DNA of 64,000 nt from Limnomonas spitsbergensis (lineage: Eukaryota > Chlorophyta > Chlorophyceae > Chlamydomonadales): contig JAYJMM010000102.1 of the NCBI GenBank assembly GCA_037349105.1, forward strand, positions 1,922,001 to 1,986,000, in the 5' to 3' direction. Each line of letters begins with the position of its first letter. Positions within the stretch are counted from its first letter, which is position 1. The notes beneath the pieces were generated by a model. The model made no database searches and had not been told where the DNA came from. It worked only from the letters and a program-made list of their open reading frames with translations. Positions 50,906 to 61,090 of the stretch are shown here, one piece after another. A program made the translations under genes and the position numbers.

Positions 50906-53900
50906 CTACAGAAAGTGACGCGTCCCTCCAGCCGCTCCAAACCGGCCTGCCGTCAGCGCAGCGGCACTATTGATCAGTGCCTGTGGGTTGACTGCCTTGG
51001 GCTTCAGCTCCAGGTCTTTATCCCGATCAAACGGACGCCAAGGGTGCTCGCCAGCCCAATCGGCCTTAACGGCGGGCTTAACCGCCGCTGCCGCTGCCGC
51101 CGTGGCCTTGGCCGCCTTCTCCGCGTCCCGCTTCTCCCTCTTCCTGCTGTCCGACTTGCTTTCCTTCTTGTGCTTCTTATGCTTCTTGCTCTTCTTGTCC
51201 TTGTCCTTCCCCTTGCGCTCGCTCTTGTCTTTGCTTCGCTTCCGCTTATGGCCGCTCCCGCCGCTGGACTTGGCCCGGCCTCCGTCGTCGCTGCTGCTGT
51301 TGCTCTCGTCGTCGCTGCTGCCCCCACTGCTGACATCATCGCGGGAGGGCCCCGCAGTGCTGACCGCTTTATCAGTCGCTGCCTTAACAGGTGCGGGCTT
51401 GGCGGCCGGCTTGTCGGGGACACCACTGGCAGCCTTGGCAAGCCTCTCAAGATGCTCCTCAACCAGGGTCTTCCGCCGGTGCTGGCTATTGTACTGGTCC
51501 AGGGCCGACGCGGAGGCTGAGATGGGCATGCCAGGGCCAATGCCTCGGGCGGGCCCTTAACAGGCACACAAACACAGGGGAGCAAGGACACACTTGGAGT
51601 GGGGAGGGAAGCAGCGCTCGTTTCAGTGTGCGCCACACCACCTTCGGCATGCCGTCACGCATAATACACAGAAAGTCTGATCCTCTCAAGGAAGGCCATG
51701 GTCAATGAACAGGCCCCTTCACCGTCATCCCGAGGCGTGAGGTTACCACTGTTCAGTTCAGGGCGCTCCAGCTACAATTCAGCTACATCACAGCCTCAGC
51801 CTGTGGGAACCAGGTGCTCCCAGCTCTGCTGTTTTGGGCACAGGCCAGACAAGATTTGGTCCCCATTGGCCTAGCCAAGCCGTGTCTGGCTGGCAGCCCA
51901 GTGGCCTGCTACAGGTGGTTTGGCTCATACAGAAACAAACGCTACAGGTCACTGGGACTCCAACCCAGGCCACTCACCCAAGGCCAGCAGCGCGGCTGAG
52001 CCCCCACCAATGAGCCCGGCCTGCTTGGAGGCCGCCTGCTCGGGCGTGTCTGTCCATGCAGAGGTGTCACCGCGGGGCTTGAAGCCATTCTTGCTGAAGG
52101 TGCGAGTGCAGACCTGCAGGGCGGGAGGCAGGCCCACACCACAGCGGGGGCTCAGGGTGCGTCCAGGCCTATGAATAGGGTCTGACCGGGTCTGGTTCAT
52201 CCCTCTATCCTAGCCCAGTCACCCTCATATCTCCTGGTTGTCTCATTCTTTCTGCACTTTCACCTCGTCAATCTTTGCTGGTGCCGAGCGCTCCGGGGGC
52301 AGATCCGTCATCCATGTCTCTCTCACAATGGGTGCGAAGGGATCCAGGGGCGTGCCGGCAAGGTCCTCTGTGTCAGGGTGCAAGGATCAGGTTTCAGGTT
52401 TCATGTTTGAATATTCAGGGTTCAGAGGCAGGTCTGTCGTCCACGAAAACCTCACAATGGGTGTGAATGGACCCAGGGGCGTGCCGGCAAGGTCCTGTGT
52501 GTCAGAGTGCAAGGATCAGGTTTTGGGTTTCAGGCTTGAAGGTTCAGGGTTCAGGGGCAGGTCTGTCGTCCACGAAAACCTCACAATGGGTGTGAATGGA
52601 TCCAGGGGCGTGCCGGCAAGGTCCTGTGTGTCAGAGTGCAAGGATCAGGTTTTGGGTTTCAGGCTTGAAGGTTCAGGGTTCAGGGGCAGGTCTGTCGTCC
52701 ACGAAAACCTCACAATGGGAGTAATTGATCAGGGGGGTGCCAGCAAGGTCCTCTGCCAGGGTGCAAGGATCAGGATTCAGAGTCCAGGGTTCGGGGCAGA
52801 TCTATCATCCACAACACCACGATTCCTCATGATGGGAGAAAATGGATCCAGGGCGTGGTCCTCTGTACGTGTGCAGGGATCAGGGTTTAGGGTGTAGGTT
52901 CCAGGTCGTACCGGCTAGGTTATGAAAGGTTAAGGATGCAGGGGGCAGCATGGGCCGGCCCGGGGAAGTACAGCATGGACAGCGTCAGATCATTCAATGG
53001 GAAGCTGCAGGCCAGCTGCATTGCCGCCGGGTTTTACCCCAAAACCGGCAGTGTCTTAGAAAGCAGCAGGGTGCCCTGCATGTGACCCGAGATTCGTAAG
53101 TCAAGGCTGCAGCGGGGCCCGAGCAGCGTAAGGCCGAAGGGCCTGCTGGTGCGCACAGGCCCAGGACAAAAGTCTATAATAGTTTACTAGTCATCACCCG
53201 AGTAAATTATTGGTGGACACTGGACAGTCAAGGAGAGCCCTTTATTTTATAGATGCAGCCTCGCAAGGACAGATCCCTTACAAGATGATACGTTATTCAA
53301 TTTCATTTTGTTTTATAAACCTATTCCAGTTCAAGCATCATTCACTAGCATGTGCGGCCCCTCAAGCGCGTTTGTACCAATCGCCGATCAAGCTGTGAAC
53401 AACGGACCCCAAGCTGTTGATCATCATCCCCCCCCTCTTCCTCTCTGACCTCCCGCGTTTTTTTCATAGCAGCTCTACCCCCCTTTCCTCCAACCTGGCC
53501 CCCCTTTGACCCCTGGGCCCAAGCTCCCTTAACCCATGGCCCTTGGCTCCGTTCACTGAGTTTGGGCCTCTCTCCCAAGCACCTTCCTTCACCGCCTCTC
53601 CCTCTCCTGCTTCCACTTGGCTCCTTTCACAGACCTTAAGCTTCTCTCCCAAGCACCTTCCTTCACTGCCTCTCCCTCTCCTGCTCCTACCCTCCCTCCT
53701 GGCCCCGTTCACTGACCTGGGGTTTCTTTCCCAAGTGCCTTCCTCCACTGCCGCTCCCTCTGCAGCTTCTCAGCCTCCGTGGCAGCAAGGCGACGCAGCT
53801 CTGCATCCTCTAGGTGGGCATCCAGGGCCTGCCATTGGGGTCAGCATGGGGTCAGTGATGGGAATATTGGATGGGTTGTGTGGTTCTTATCCCCCAGGTG

Positions 53901-56900
53901 AGGATTTTGAGTAGCGGCTCTGCATTCTCTAGGTGGGTATCCAGGGCAATTCCTGGGCCTGACATTCGGGTTAAGTGCTGTAATTTTTGTATTGGGATCA
54001 GCCTTGGGATGCAGCTTGGGGTAGGGCTTCAACTGGGGGGTCAGTATTTGTATCATTATAAATTTTCAACGATAGCAGGTGAATTGGGATTGGGATTGAA
54101 GGATTGTTGAGATAAGCATGAAGCTTGACATAAGGATGAACAATGGGGTTTGGATAAGGATCAAAACTGGACATGACTTCCATGTGGAGCATGGAGGAGG
54201 GCAGGCTTGTCTCGGTGGCTGTGTCCCTCGGCAGCACTGCCCCTCTTCCAGTGGACTTCCTGAGAGCCACACATATAACGGGTCATGGCAAAATTGGTTA
54301 GCCTCAAGGTAGGCCCACCCAGCCTCAGCCCAATATCACCCACACCAGTAGTGGCCACACCCCTTGGGGTTCTCTACCTGTCATGGCAAGCCCACCCAGC
54401 CTCAGCCCAATATCGCCCACACCAGTAGTGGCCACACCCCTTGGGGTTCTCTACCTGTCATGGCAAGCCCACCCAGCCTCAGCCGGTATCGTCCCCCTCC
54501 CCCGCTTGATGTGCGGCACCTGTCAGGCTCCCTCTCCCCCCCTGGTGTGCCCCACCTGCCGAGCTCCGCTGTCCTGCAGTGTCTTTGCCGCCTTAGACAC
54601 AGCCTGGAAGGCCTCGTGCGCTGTGGGGGGGACAACATGATCACACTTTACAAACAGGGGTCACACATCACAGGCACAGGCCAGCATGTCACACTTTGTA
54701 GACACACACCACACTTAACAGGGTTCACAATCCACAGACAGAGAGGCCGATGAAAAATAGAGTTCCAAATACAGAATGACTGGCCCTGACCAGCAGCAGC
54801 AGGAGCAGCAGCAGCAGCGGCAGCAGCAGCAACGGCAGCAGCCTTCATACCAAACCCGCCAGTAGCAGCACTCACTTCAAATATAAACCCTTTACCCACC
54901 GGCAGCAGCACCCGCTGCACCTGACCGAACCCACCCATATACAACCCCGACATCGATAACCTATGCAATATACACATTATGCACACTCACATCCACAGAC
55001 CACTGCACTCATTGGTTGCACGGACCCACCTTCACAACCCCATGATCCACAACCAATTCACACCATCCACGCAATCAACAACATAGCGGCTCTTTACGCT
55101 CCTTTATTTGGGCTTCCTGTTTGGACTGCCTGGCCCTTTCGAAAAAGGATTTTGTCAGGTAGCGTTTAAATTGTATCAACAGACCAGCAAATTACAGAAA
55201 ATTTTGGCTGCAACGCACATGCCACACGCTAGAGCTTTCCGCTAGCCCATGCACCCACCACCAGCCCATGTATCTACTTCAGACACCCCCCTGCATCCAC
55301 CACCCGCCCATGCATTCACTCCAGACACCCCCTGCATCCACCACCAGCCCATGCATCCACTCCAGACCCCCCATGCATCCACCACCACCTCATGCATCCA
55401 CTCCAGGCCCCCCATGCATCCACCACCAGCCCATGCATCCACTCCAGACACCCCCATGCATCCACCACCAGCCCATGCATCCACCACCAGCTCATACATC
55501 CACTCAAGACCCCCCCCTGCATCCACCACCAGCCCATGCATCCACCCCCAGCTCATACATCCACTCCAGGCCCCCACCCTACATCCAACACCAGCCCATG
55601 CATCCACTCCATCCACCCCCTACATCCACCCCCAGCCCATGCATCCACTCCATCCACCCCCTACATCCACCACCAGCCCATGCATCCACCACCACCCCCT
55701 GCATCCACCACCAGCCCATGCATCCACTCCAGACACCCCCTACATCCACCACCAGCCCATGCATCCACCCCCAGCTCATACATCCACTCCAGGCCCCCAC
55801 CCTACATCCAACACCAGCCCATGCATCCACTCCATCCACCCCCTACATCCACCCCCCGCCCATGCATCCAATCCATCCACCCCCTACATCCACCACCAGC
55901 CCATGCATCCACCACCACCCCCTGCATCCACCACCAGCCCATGCATCCACTCCAGACACCCCCTACATCCACCCCCCGCCCATGCATCCAATCCATCCAC
56001 CCCCTACATCCACCCCCAGCCCATGTATCCACCACCACCCCCTGCATCCACCACCAGCCCATGCATCCACTCCAGACACCCCCTACATCCACCCCCCGCC
56101 CATGCATCCAATCCATCCACCCCCTACATCCACCCCCAGCCCATGCATCCACCACCACCCCCTACATCCAACACCAGCCCATGCATCCACTCCATCCACC
56201 CCCTACATCCACCCCCCGCCCATGCATCCAATCCATCCACCCCCTACATCCACCCCCAGCCCATGTATCCACCACCACCCCCTGCATCCACCACCAGCCC
56301 ATGCATCCACTCCAGACACCCCCTACATCCACCCCCCGCCCATGCATCCAATCCATCCACCCCCTACATCCACCCCCAGCCCATGCATCCACCACCACCC
56401 CCTACATCCAACACCAGCCCATGCATCCACTCCATCCACCCCCTACATCCACCCCCAGCCCATGTATCCACCACCACCCCCTGCATCCACCACCAGCCCA
56501 TGCATCCACTCCAGACACCCCCTACATCCACCCCCCGCCCATGCATCCAATCCATCCACCCCCTACATCCACCCCCAGCCCATGCATCCACCACCACCCC
56601 CTACATCCAACACCAGCCCATGCATCCACTCCATCCACCCCCTACATCCACCCCCCGCCCATGCATCCAATCCATCCACCCCCTACATCCACCACCAGCC
56701 CATGCATCCACCACCACCCCCTACATCCACCACCAGCCCATGCATCCAATCCATCCACCCCCTACATCCACCACCACCCCCTGCATCCACCACCACCCCC
56801 TACATCCACCACCAGCCCATGCATCCACCACCACCCCCTACATCCAACACCAGCCCATGCATCCAATCCATCCACCCCCTACATCCACCCCCCGCCCATG

Positions 56901-59900
56901 CATCCAATCCATCCACCCCCTACATCCACCCCCAGCCCATGCATCCACCACCACCCCCTACATCCACCCCCCGCCCATGCATCCAATCCATCCACCCCCT
57001 ACATCCACCCCCCGCCCATGCATCCAATCCATCCACCCCCTACATCCACCCCCCGCCCATGCATCCAATCCATCCACCCCCTACATCCACCCCCAGCCCA
57101 TGCATCCAATCCATCCACCCCCTACATCCACCCCCAGCCCATGTATTCACCCCCAGCTCATACATCCACTCCGTACACTCCCTACATCTGCCACCAGCCC
57201 ATGTATCCACCACCAGCCCATGTATCCTATACAGCCCCCCCCCCCCCTGCATCCACCACCATCACTTGCATCCACCACCAGCCCACGCATCCACCCCAGA
57301 CTCCCATGCACTGCTACCGAAACCATAAGGGCCACACACCGTCGGGGTGTCCACACTTGTCGGGATGGATCAGCAGGCTCAGACGCATGTACCGCTTCTT
57401 GACCTCAGACGGGGAGGCTGACGAGGTGACACCCAACACGGCGTAGGCGTCGGCAATGGGAAGCTGTGCAGGCGGCGTTGGGATCTTGGCCTCCTTCTTC
57501 TCTTTGAGATCTGCTGCCGCCTTTCTCAAGACCAGCATGATGCGGAAGACCTGTGTGGGGGTAACACGATAGGAAGCAGGGTGATAGTGTGGTGGCAGGG
57601 GCAAGCAGAGGACAATGGCACGTAGGGGCAGCGCTACGTTAAGCACCATGGCCCAGGAGAATCGTCCAGATTGGCTACAGCTCAGCTATAGTTAAGCTAC
57701 AGCTAAGCTACAACTCAGCTACAACAATTTCGCTAAACTCAGCCTCTGGCACTAGACCCTACACACTTGCTGCCGGGGCAACCAGCTTCGTTAGCTGTAG
57801 GTCTTACGCCACTAGATCCAGAGCACACATCTCAGGCCCTGCAGCAGCCAATCCCGAAGCCCCATGCTTGGAATGCAGCAGCCGACATCCTATTGTTTTT
57901 ATAAGCATGCCATACCACAGTTGGCTGGCCGCTGGGCAACCACCGGTAGGCCGATGGTGACCAAAACTTGTCCGGCAGTCAGCCGGTGGCCCAAGAGGCT
58001 GAGCCTGCTGCATCCGGCACCTCCGGCCACAGACTACCAAACCATGATGCCGCTGAATCATAGCTGAGGCACCCTGCAAGAAATAGTGAAGTGAAGTGAA
58101 GCACCCACCTCTCCCTCACGCTCGTCCTGTGGCGCCGCGTCTGTCTCCAAAACCATCTCTGGCGGGGGTGGACCAACCATAAGGTCGTCCCCGTAGCCGC
58201 CGTATGCGGAAGCCCGCTGCCGCTCCTCCTCCTCCTCCTCACTTTCCAAGTCAGCCAAGCTAGCGGCCGCCGCCGCCAGCATCGCCGCGGTCGGAGCCGC
58301 GGGGCCCATGACTCGGCGTGCCGGAGGCGCGGGCTCTGGCCCGTCCTCATGACCTCCGTTCAGGTAGACACCTGTCTCCTGGCTGCCAGCCTCTTCCTTC
58401 TTCAGAGGCGGAAGGGTCCCTGGCAGGTTCCCTTGTTCCGGTGCGCTGCTGTCCGAGGGTCCCCCCGCATCACCGCCGCCGCGTCTGCTACCAGCTTGGG
58501 GACTGCTGCCGGTGCCACTGTTGCCCGCGGGCGCAGTGGGTGAAGGCGGCTGCTTGGGCGTGGCCACATCCCTGCCTCGAGCGACAGGAGGGGGCGGGGC
58601 CGGCCTCGGGGCCTCATCAAAAACAAAGCCAACGACTGCCAGCGTTTTTTGGTCTTTCTGACCCAGCCCGTATTCGCCCTGCATGAGAAGTAGCAATGGC
58701 AGAGTGGGGCTAACGGTTGAAGGTCCACTAACCCTAACTAGCAAGCACGTGCACACACGCAGTCTCGCACGCTTGCATGAAGGTTGAGACGTGCATTAGG
58801 AAGCCAGGCCTCGAAAGAGGGCTCAGTACTCAATAAAGGGCTTTCAAGCAGGATCATTGTTTCCAAGATATGCCTATGACGCGTTGGAACGCATTTTTAT
58901 TTTAGCGCCCTTCACACTTTCAAGGTTCATCATGGTAATAGGCGAAGAGGCCTGGTGCAGCAAGCCCTGCTGCTTGGCCACCGACCTTGAATTGCCGAGG
59001 TTTGGTCCCCGAAAGGTCCCCGAAAGTCCAGCAGTGGCCGCCCGCATGTGGTATCAGTGCATGACACACTCAAATAAACAATGGCTGCAACCAGCTGGAA
59101 TGACCAGCTTGAATGACCAGCTCTCTTGCCATGACTTGGGCTTTCTAAACAAACCTGGACTTGCCTAGACTAGGAAAATGTGGCAGAGCGCAGAGAGCAA
59201 GACTAAGCCATCCCCCATCTGGTCCACGCCTTGGTAAGCAACAGTACTGTACTGGGGAAGGCAGCATTGCTGAGCCATCTAAGCAGTGCTATGCCGATAA
59301 CGGTCCTTACGGTGGCTGATTTACGTAGCTGAGCTCAGTCACCGTAATTTCAAGGCAATCTCAGGTACACAGGTCCTAAGAGACCGCTATTACTTGCACC
59401 ATGTCTGAATTACGGCACAATTTCACAGCACTGCATGACAGGCAGTGACAGCACACGGTAATCGTACGTGCTTTCGTTTCCTTTAATGACTTGGCATCAT
59501 CTTGACCCATGACTCCCAAGTCTCTTCCGTGACAGAGCCCATTAAACTCAGCATCATCATGACTCATAGTGCTGAGTCACTCACATGACGGAACCCTTAG
59601 CCAAGTGGCCTCTCCCTCTCAGAGTCTCAGGCAGCAGAACAGCGAGGCAGTGACCAGTATTGCGACCATGAGTCCATGAGTCCACCTTCGGCACCCCGCC
59701 GCCAACAGAGGCCCGATTGAGGCCTAAACTATACCAGCTTACAGGCTCAGGCCCAAGCTCTTTGGCCAGCAAATGCCTGAGATGTATCCGAGCCACGCAG
59801 AAACAAACGCCGACAGCGGCGCACCTTCCTAGCTCCCTTGTGCAGCCCCAGCAGCTTCAGGAGCTTCTTGATGGACTGCTTCATGTCCTCGTCAGGGATA

Positions 59901-60841
59901 CCTGAGATGTCTGCCGCATTACCTTGGTCAATGTTGTAGAGCATCTGCGAGGCGGCAGGCCAGGCGCAGATACTGCCGAAGACTGCATGAACATCACTGA
60001 GGCTCCAGGCCAGAGTGCAGGGTGGAATCCTCAGCAGATTCAGGGCGTGTTTGTCATGCGGCCCAGCTGCACCAAGGTGGTGCAACCGTACAAACTGAGT
60101 CACATTTAGCCAGCCATGCTTTGATTGCCTACATGATCTAGGCCGCCCTTACTGTTGCTTGGACTGTTCTGGTGTAAGAAAGGCCGCCCAACCCCTGACC
60201 GTCACCCTCAGGCGTTCACATAACCTATGTGCGTTTCCCAGTGCATGTCCAGTTCATTTGCTGACAACACAGGTGCATGCAACATAGCCATGCCATGTGG
60301 CCAAGCCATGTGGCCAAGCCATGTGGCCAAGCCATGTGGCCAAGCCATGTGGCCAAGCCATGTGGCCAAGCCATGTGGCCAAGCCATGTGGCCAAGCCAT
60401 GTGGCCAAGCCATGTGGCCAAGCCATGTGGCCAAGCCATGTGGCCAAGCCATGTGGCCAAGCCATGTGGCCAAGCCATGTGGCCAAGCCATGCAATGCTC
60501 CACGTAATGTACTAATGTCCCATGCCAAGCAATGCTCCATGCAAAGCTGTTTGCATGCAGTTCCATGCATCTGAGCCATGCCTTGAAATGTGCCACATGC
60601 AGGCTCCTGCCTTCTACAGCACCGCTTGCCTCACGAAGATCCTTCCGCATCTCTGGGTGATAGCTGAGCAGCAGCCTGAGGCTTGTGACTGCTGCCCGAT
60701 CCTGGTCCAGTTGTTGCTGCAGCTGGTCTGTGAAGAATGTGCCACAGAGACTGGGTGTCGGGCTGTCTGAATCATACGATGCCGTATGGGTGAAAGTATT
60801 AACGTACCTCTCAGGGCCTTGGCCTCTTTTTTCTTCGACAT
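50906..60841 (-). CDS. J-domain protein with GPALPP-like motifs and DUF3752 C-terminus (10 exons, 676 aa)
   Basis: Exons: 60841-60808, 60727-60630, 59944-59825, 58678-58109, 57550-57340, 54620-54556, 53828-53717, 52367-52264, 52113-52008, 51516-50906; all phases join. The N-terminus (MSKKKEAKALR) leads to a helical stretch with SGIPDEDM. A disordered Pro/Ser region holds GPALPP-like GPAAP (209-213) and GPPPPE (253-258). A J domain follows (YAVLGV, RYMRLSLLIHPDKC; HPD at 336-338, split Ala codon, then HEAFQAVSKAAKTLQ). Next come a coiled segment (ELRRLAATEAEKLQRERQW), ETWMTDLPPE (420-429), SAWTDTP, a Lys/Ser-rich region and a PFDRDKDLEL end like GPALPP1/DUF3752 proteins. HPD predicts Hsp70 stimulation; DUF3752 function is unknown, though the basic composition suggests a nucleus or RNA role. 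Intron 2 appears to be GC-AG (GAG|GCAAGC). Confidence 0.9.
51770..51930 (+). repeat. GCTACA dispersed element copy
   Basis: AGCTACAATTCAGCTACATC, ACAGCC, AGACAAGATTTGGTCCCCAT, TGGCCTAGCC and CAGTGGCCTGCTACAGGTGG. It lies in the last intron of the J-domain gene. Confidence 0.8.
52385..52830 (-). repeat. Array of exon echoes of J-domain gene exon 8 (5' edge)
   Basis: Three well-preserved and one to two decayed tandem copies, period about 119 bp, of the acceptor and first 80 bases of exon 52367-52264. The minus strand of each has GACACACAGGACCTTGCCGG, CACGCCCCTGGATCCATTC, ACACCCATTGTGAGG and GACAGACCTGCCCCTGAACC. The true exon has ACACAG|AGGACC while copies have ACACAG|GACC. The missing AG shifts the frame and leads to a stop, so the copies cannot replace the exon. 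The two closest copies are almost identical, so expansion was recent. Confidence 0.92.
53520..53700 (-). repeat. Two exon echoes of J-domain gene exon 7 (3' edge)
   Basis: Plus-strand CCGTTCACTGAGTTTGGGCC + TCTCTCCCAAGCACCTTCC and TTTCACAGACCTTAAGCTTC + TCTCCCAAGCACCTTCC repeat the true edge CCGTTCACTGACCTGGGGTT + TCTTTCCCAAGTGCCTTCC (53702-53745). These are the Trp-Arg-Lys-Ala-Leu-Gly-Lys end of exon 7 and its GTCAGTG donor. Donors in the copies are degraded. Confidence 0.88.
53910..53985 (-). repeat. Exon echo of J-domain gene exon 7 (5' edge)
   Basis: Plus-strand GGCTCTGCATTCTCTAGGTG + GGTATCCAGGGC matches the true start of exon 53828-53717 (AGCTCTGCATCCTCTAGGTG + GGCATCCAGGGC). The exon is echoed on both sides. 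Confidence 0.88.
54303..54484. repeat. Large tandem repeat next to J-domain exon 6
   Basis: About two and a half nearly identical units of about 76 bp running CCCACCCAGCCTCAGCCC, AATATCACCCACACCAGTAG, TGGCCACACCCCTTGGGGTT, CTCTACCTGTCATGGCAAG. It lies in the intron between exons 6 and 7. Confidence 0.9.
55245..57300 (+). repeat. 2-kb intronic minisatellite
   Basis: Built of CATCCACCACCAGCCCATG and CATCCACTCCAGACACCCCC type submotifs arranged in a higher-order unit of 120 nt (for example 55981, 56101, 56221 and 56341 begin alike). Because no submotif holds a stop and the higher-order period is a multiple of three, all three plus-strand frames stay open for about 680-720 codons. The flanking exons at 57550-57340 and 54620-54556 splice precisely across it, so it is intron sequence of the J-domain gene, not a coding region. 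Confidence 0.95.
57670..57730 (+). repeat. GCTACA core tandem
   Basis: Repeated GCTACAGCTCAGCTATAGTT and GCTACAGCTAAGCTACAACT units, a short array of the dispersed-element core, in an intron of the J-domain gene. Confidence 0.75.
57845..58075 (-). repeat. GCTACA dispersed element copy
   Basis: The minus strand reads CAGCTATGATTCAGCGGCAT, GGTTTGGTAGTCTGTGGCC, AGCAGGCTCAGCCTCTTGGG, CCACCGGCTGACTGCC and AGTTTTGGTCACCATCGGCC, in family order. Confidence 0.75.
58925..59060 (+). repeat. GCTACA dispersed element copy (partial)
   Basis: GGCCTGGTGCAGCAAGCCCT, GCTGCTTGGCCACCGACCTT, GAGGTTTGGTCCCCGAAAGG and CCAGCAGTGGCC in family order; the GCTACA start is lost. Confidence 0.7.
60292..60494. repeat. 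13-nt minisatellite in the GC-AG intron
   Basis: About fifteen almost perfect units of GCCATGTGGCCAA. The unit is not a multiple of three, so three units (39 nt) make a 13-residue cycle and all frames stay open on both strands. It is inside intron 2 of the J-domain gene. Confidence 0.95.
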
Positions 60842-61090
60842 TTCCCTCCCCAAGCTTATTTTTCAGCCAGACGCCGTCTTATGAATAAATGTTTCATACA
60901 CGCACGTAGGAGAGATTGTCCGTGCAGGTGATATACATATCGCTGTGACACATGTCGCAGGTGAGCTGGAATGCTAGTGTGGATTGCCGTACCTTGCTCC
61001 AGAATCGACGAGCTCGATCGAGCCAGATATGCCGAATCGGATTCTCCGGCTACTTGATCTTGGCCTGCAAACATTTTGCAGATTGCAAAT
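60842..61090. promoter_or_regulatory. Bidirectional promoter region
   Basis: Only 249 bp separate the start codons of the minus-strand J-domain gene and the plus-strand lumen protein gene, so both promoters must lie here or overlap the genes. No TATAAA is present; AT-rich ATGAATAAATG is at 60881-60891. Assignment rests on gene arrangement. Confidence 0.55.

Noticed and set aside
50915..51560. Long plus-strand frames over the last exon of the J-domain gene
   Set aside because: Antisense shadows; the minus-strand frame has the conserved PFDRDKDLEL end and joins upstream exons in phase.
55249..57402. Three overlapping plus-strand frames of about 680-720 codons
   Set aside because: They are pure minisatellite translations in all frames and lie in an intron whose flanking minus-strand exons join a split codon of the J domain.
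60225..60579. Plus- and minus-strand frames of MWPSHVAKPCGQ-type repeats
   Set aside because: Products of a 13-nt tandem repeat open in all frames; intronic in the J-domain gene.
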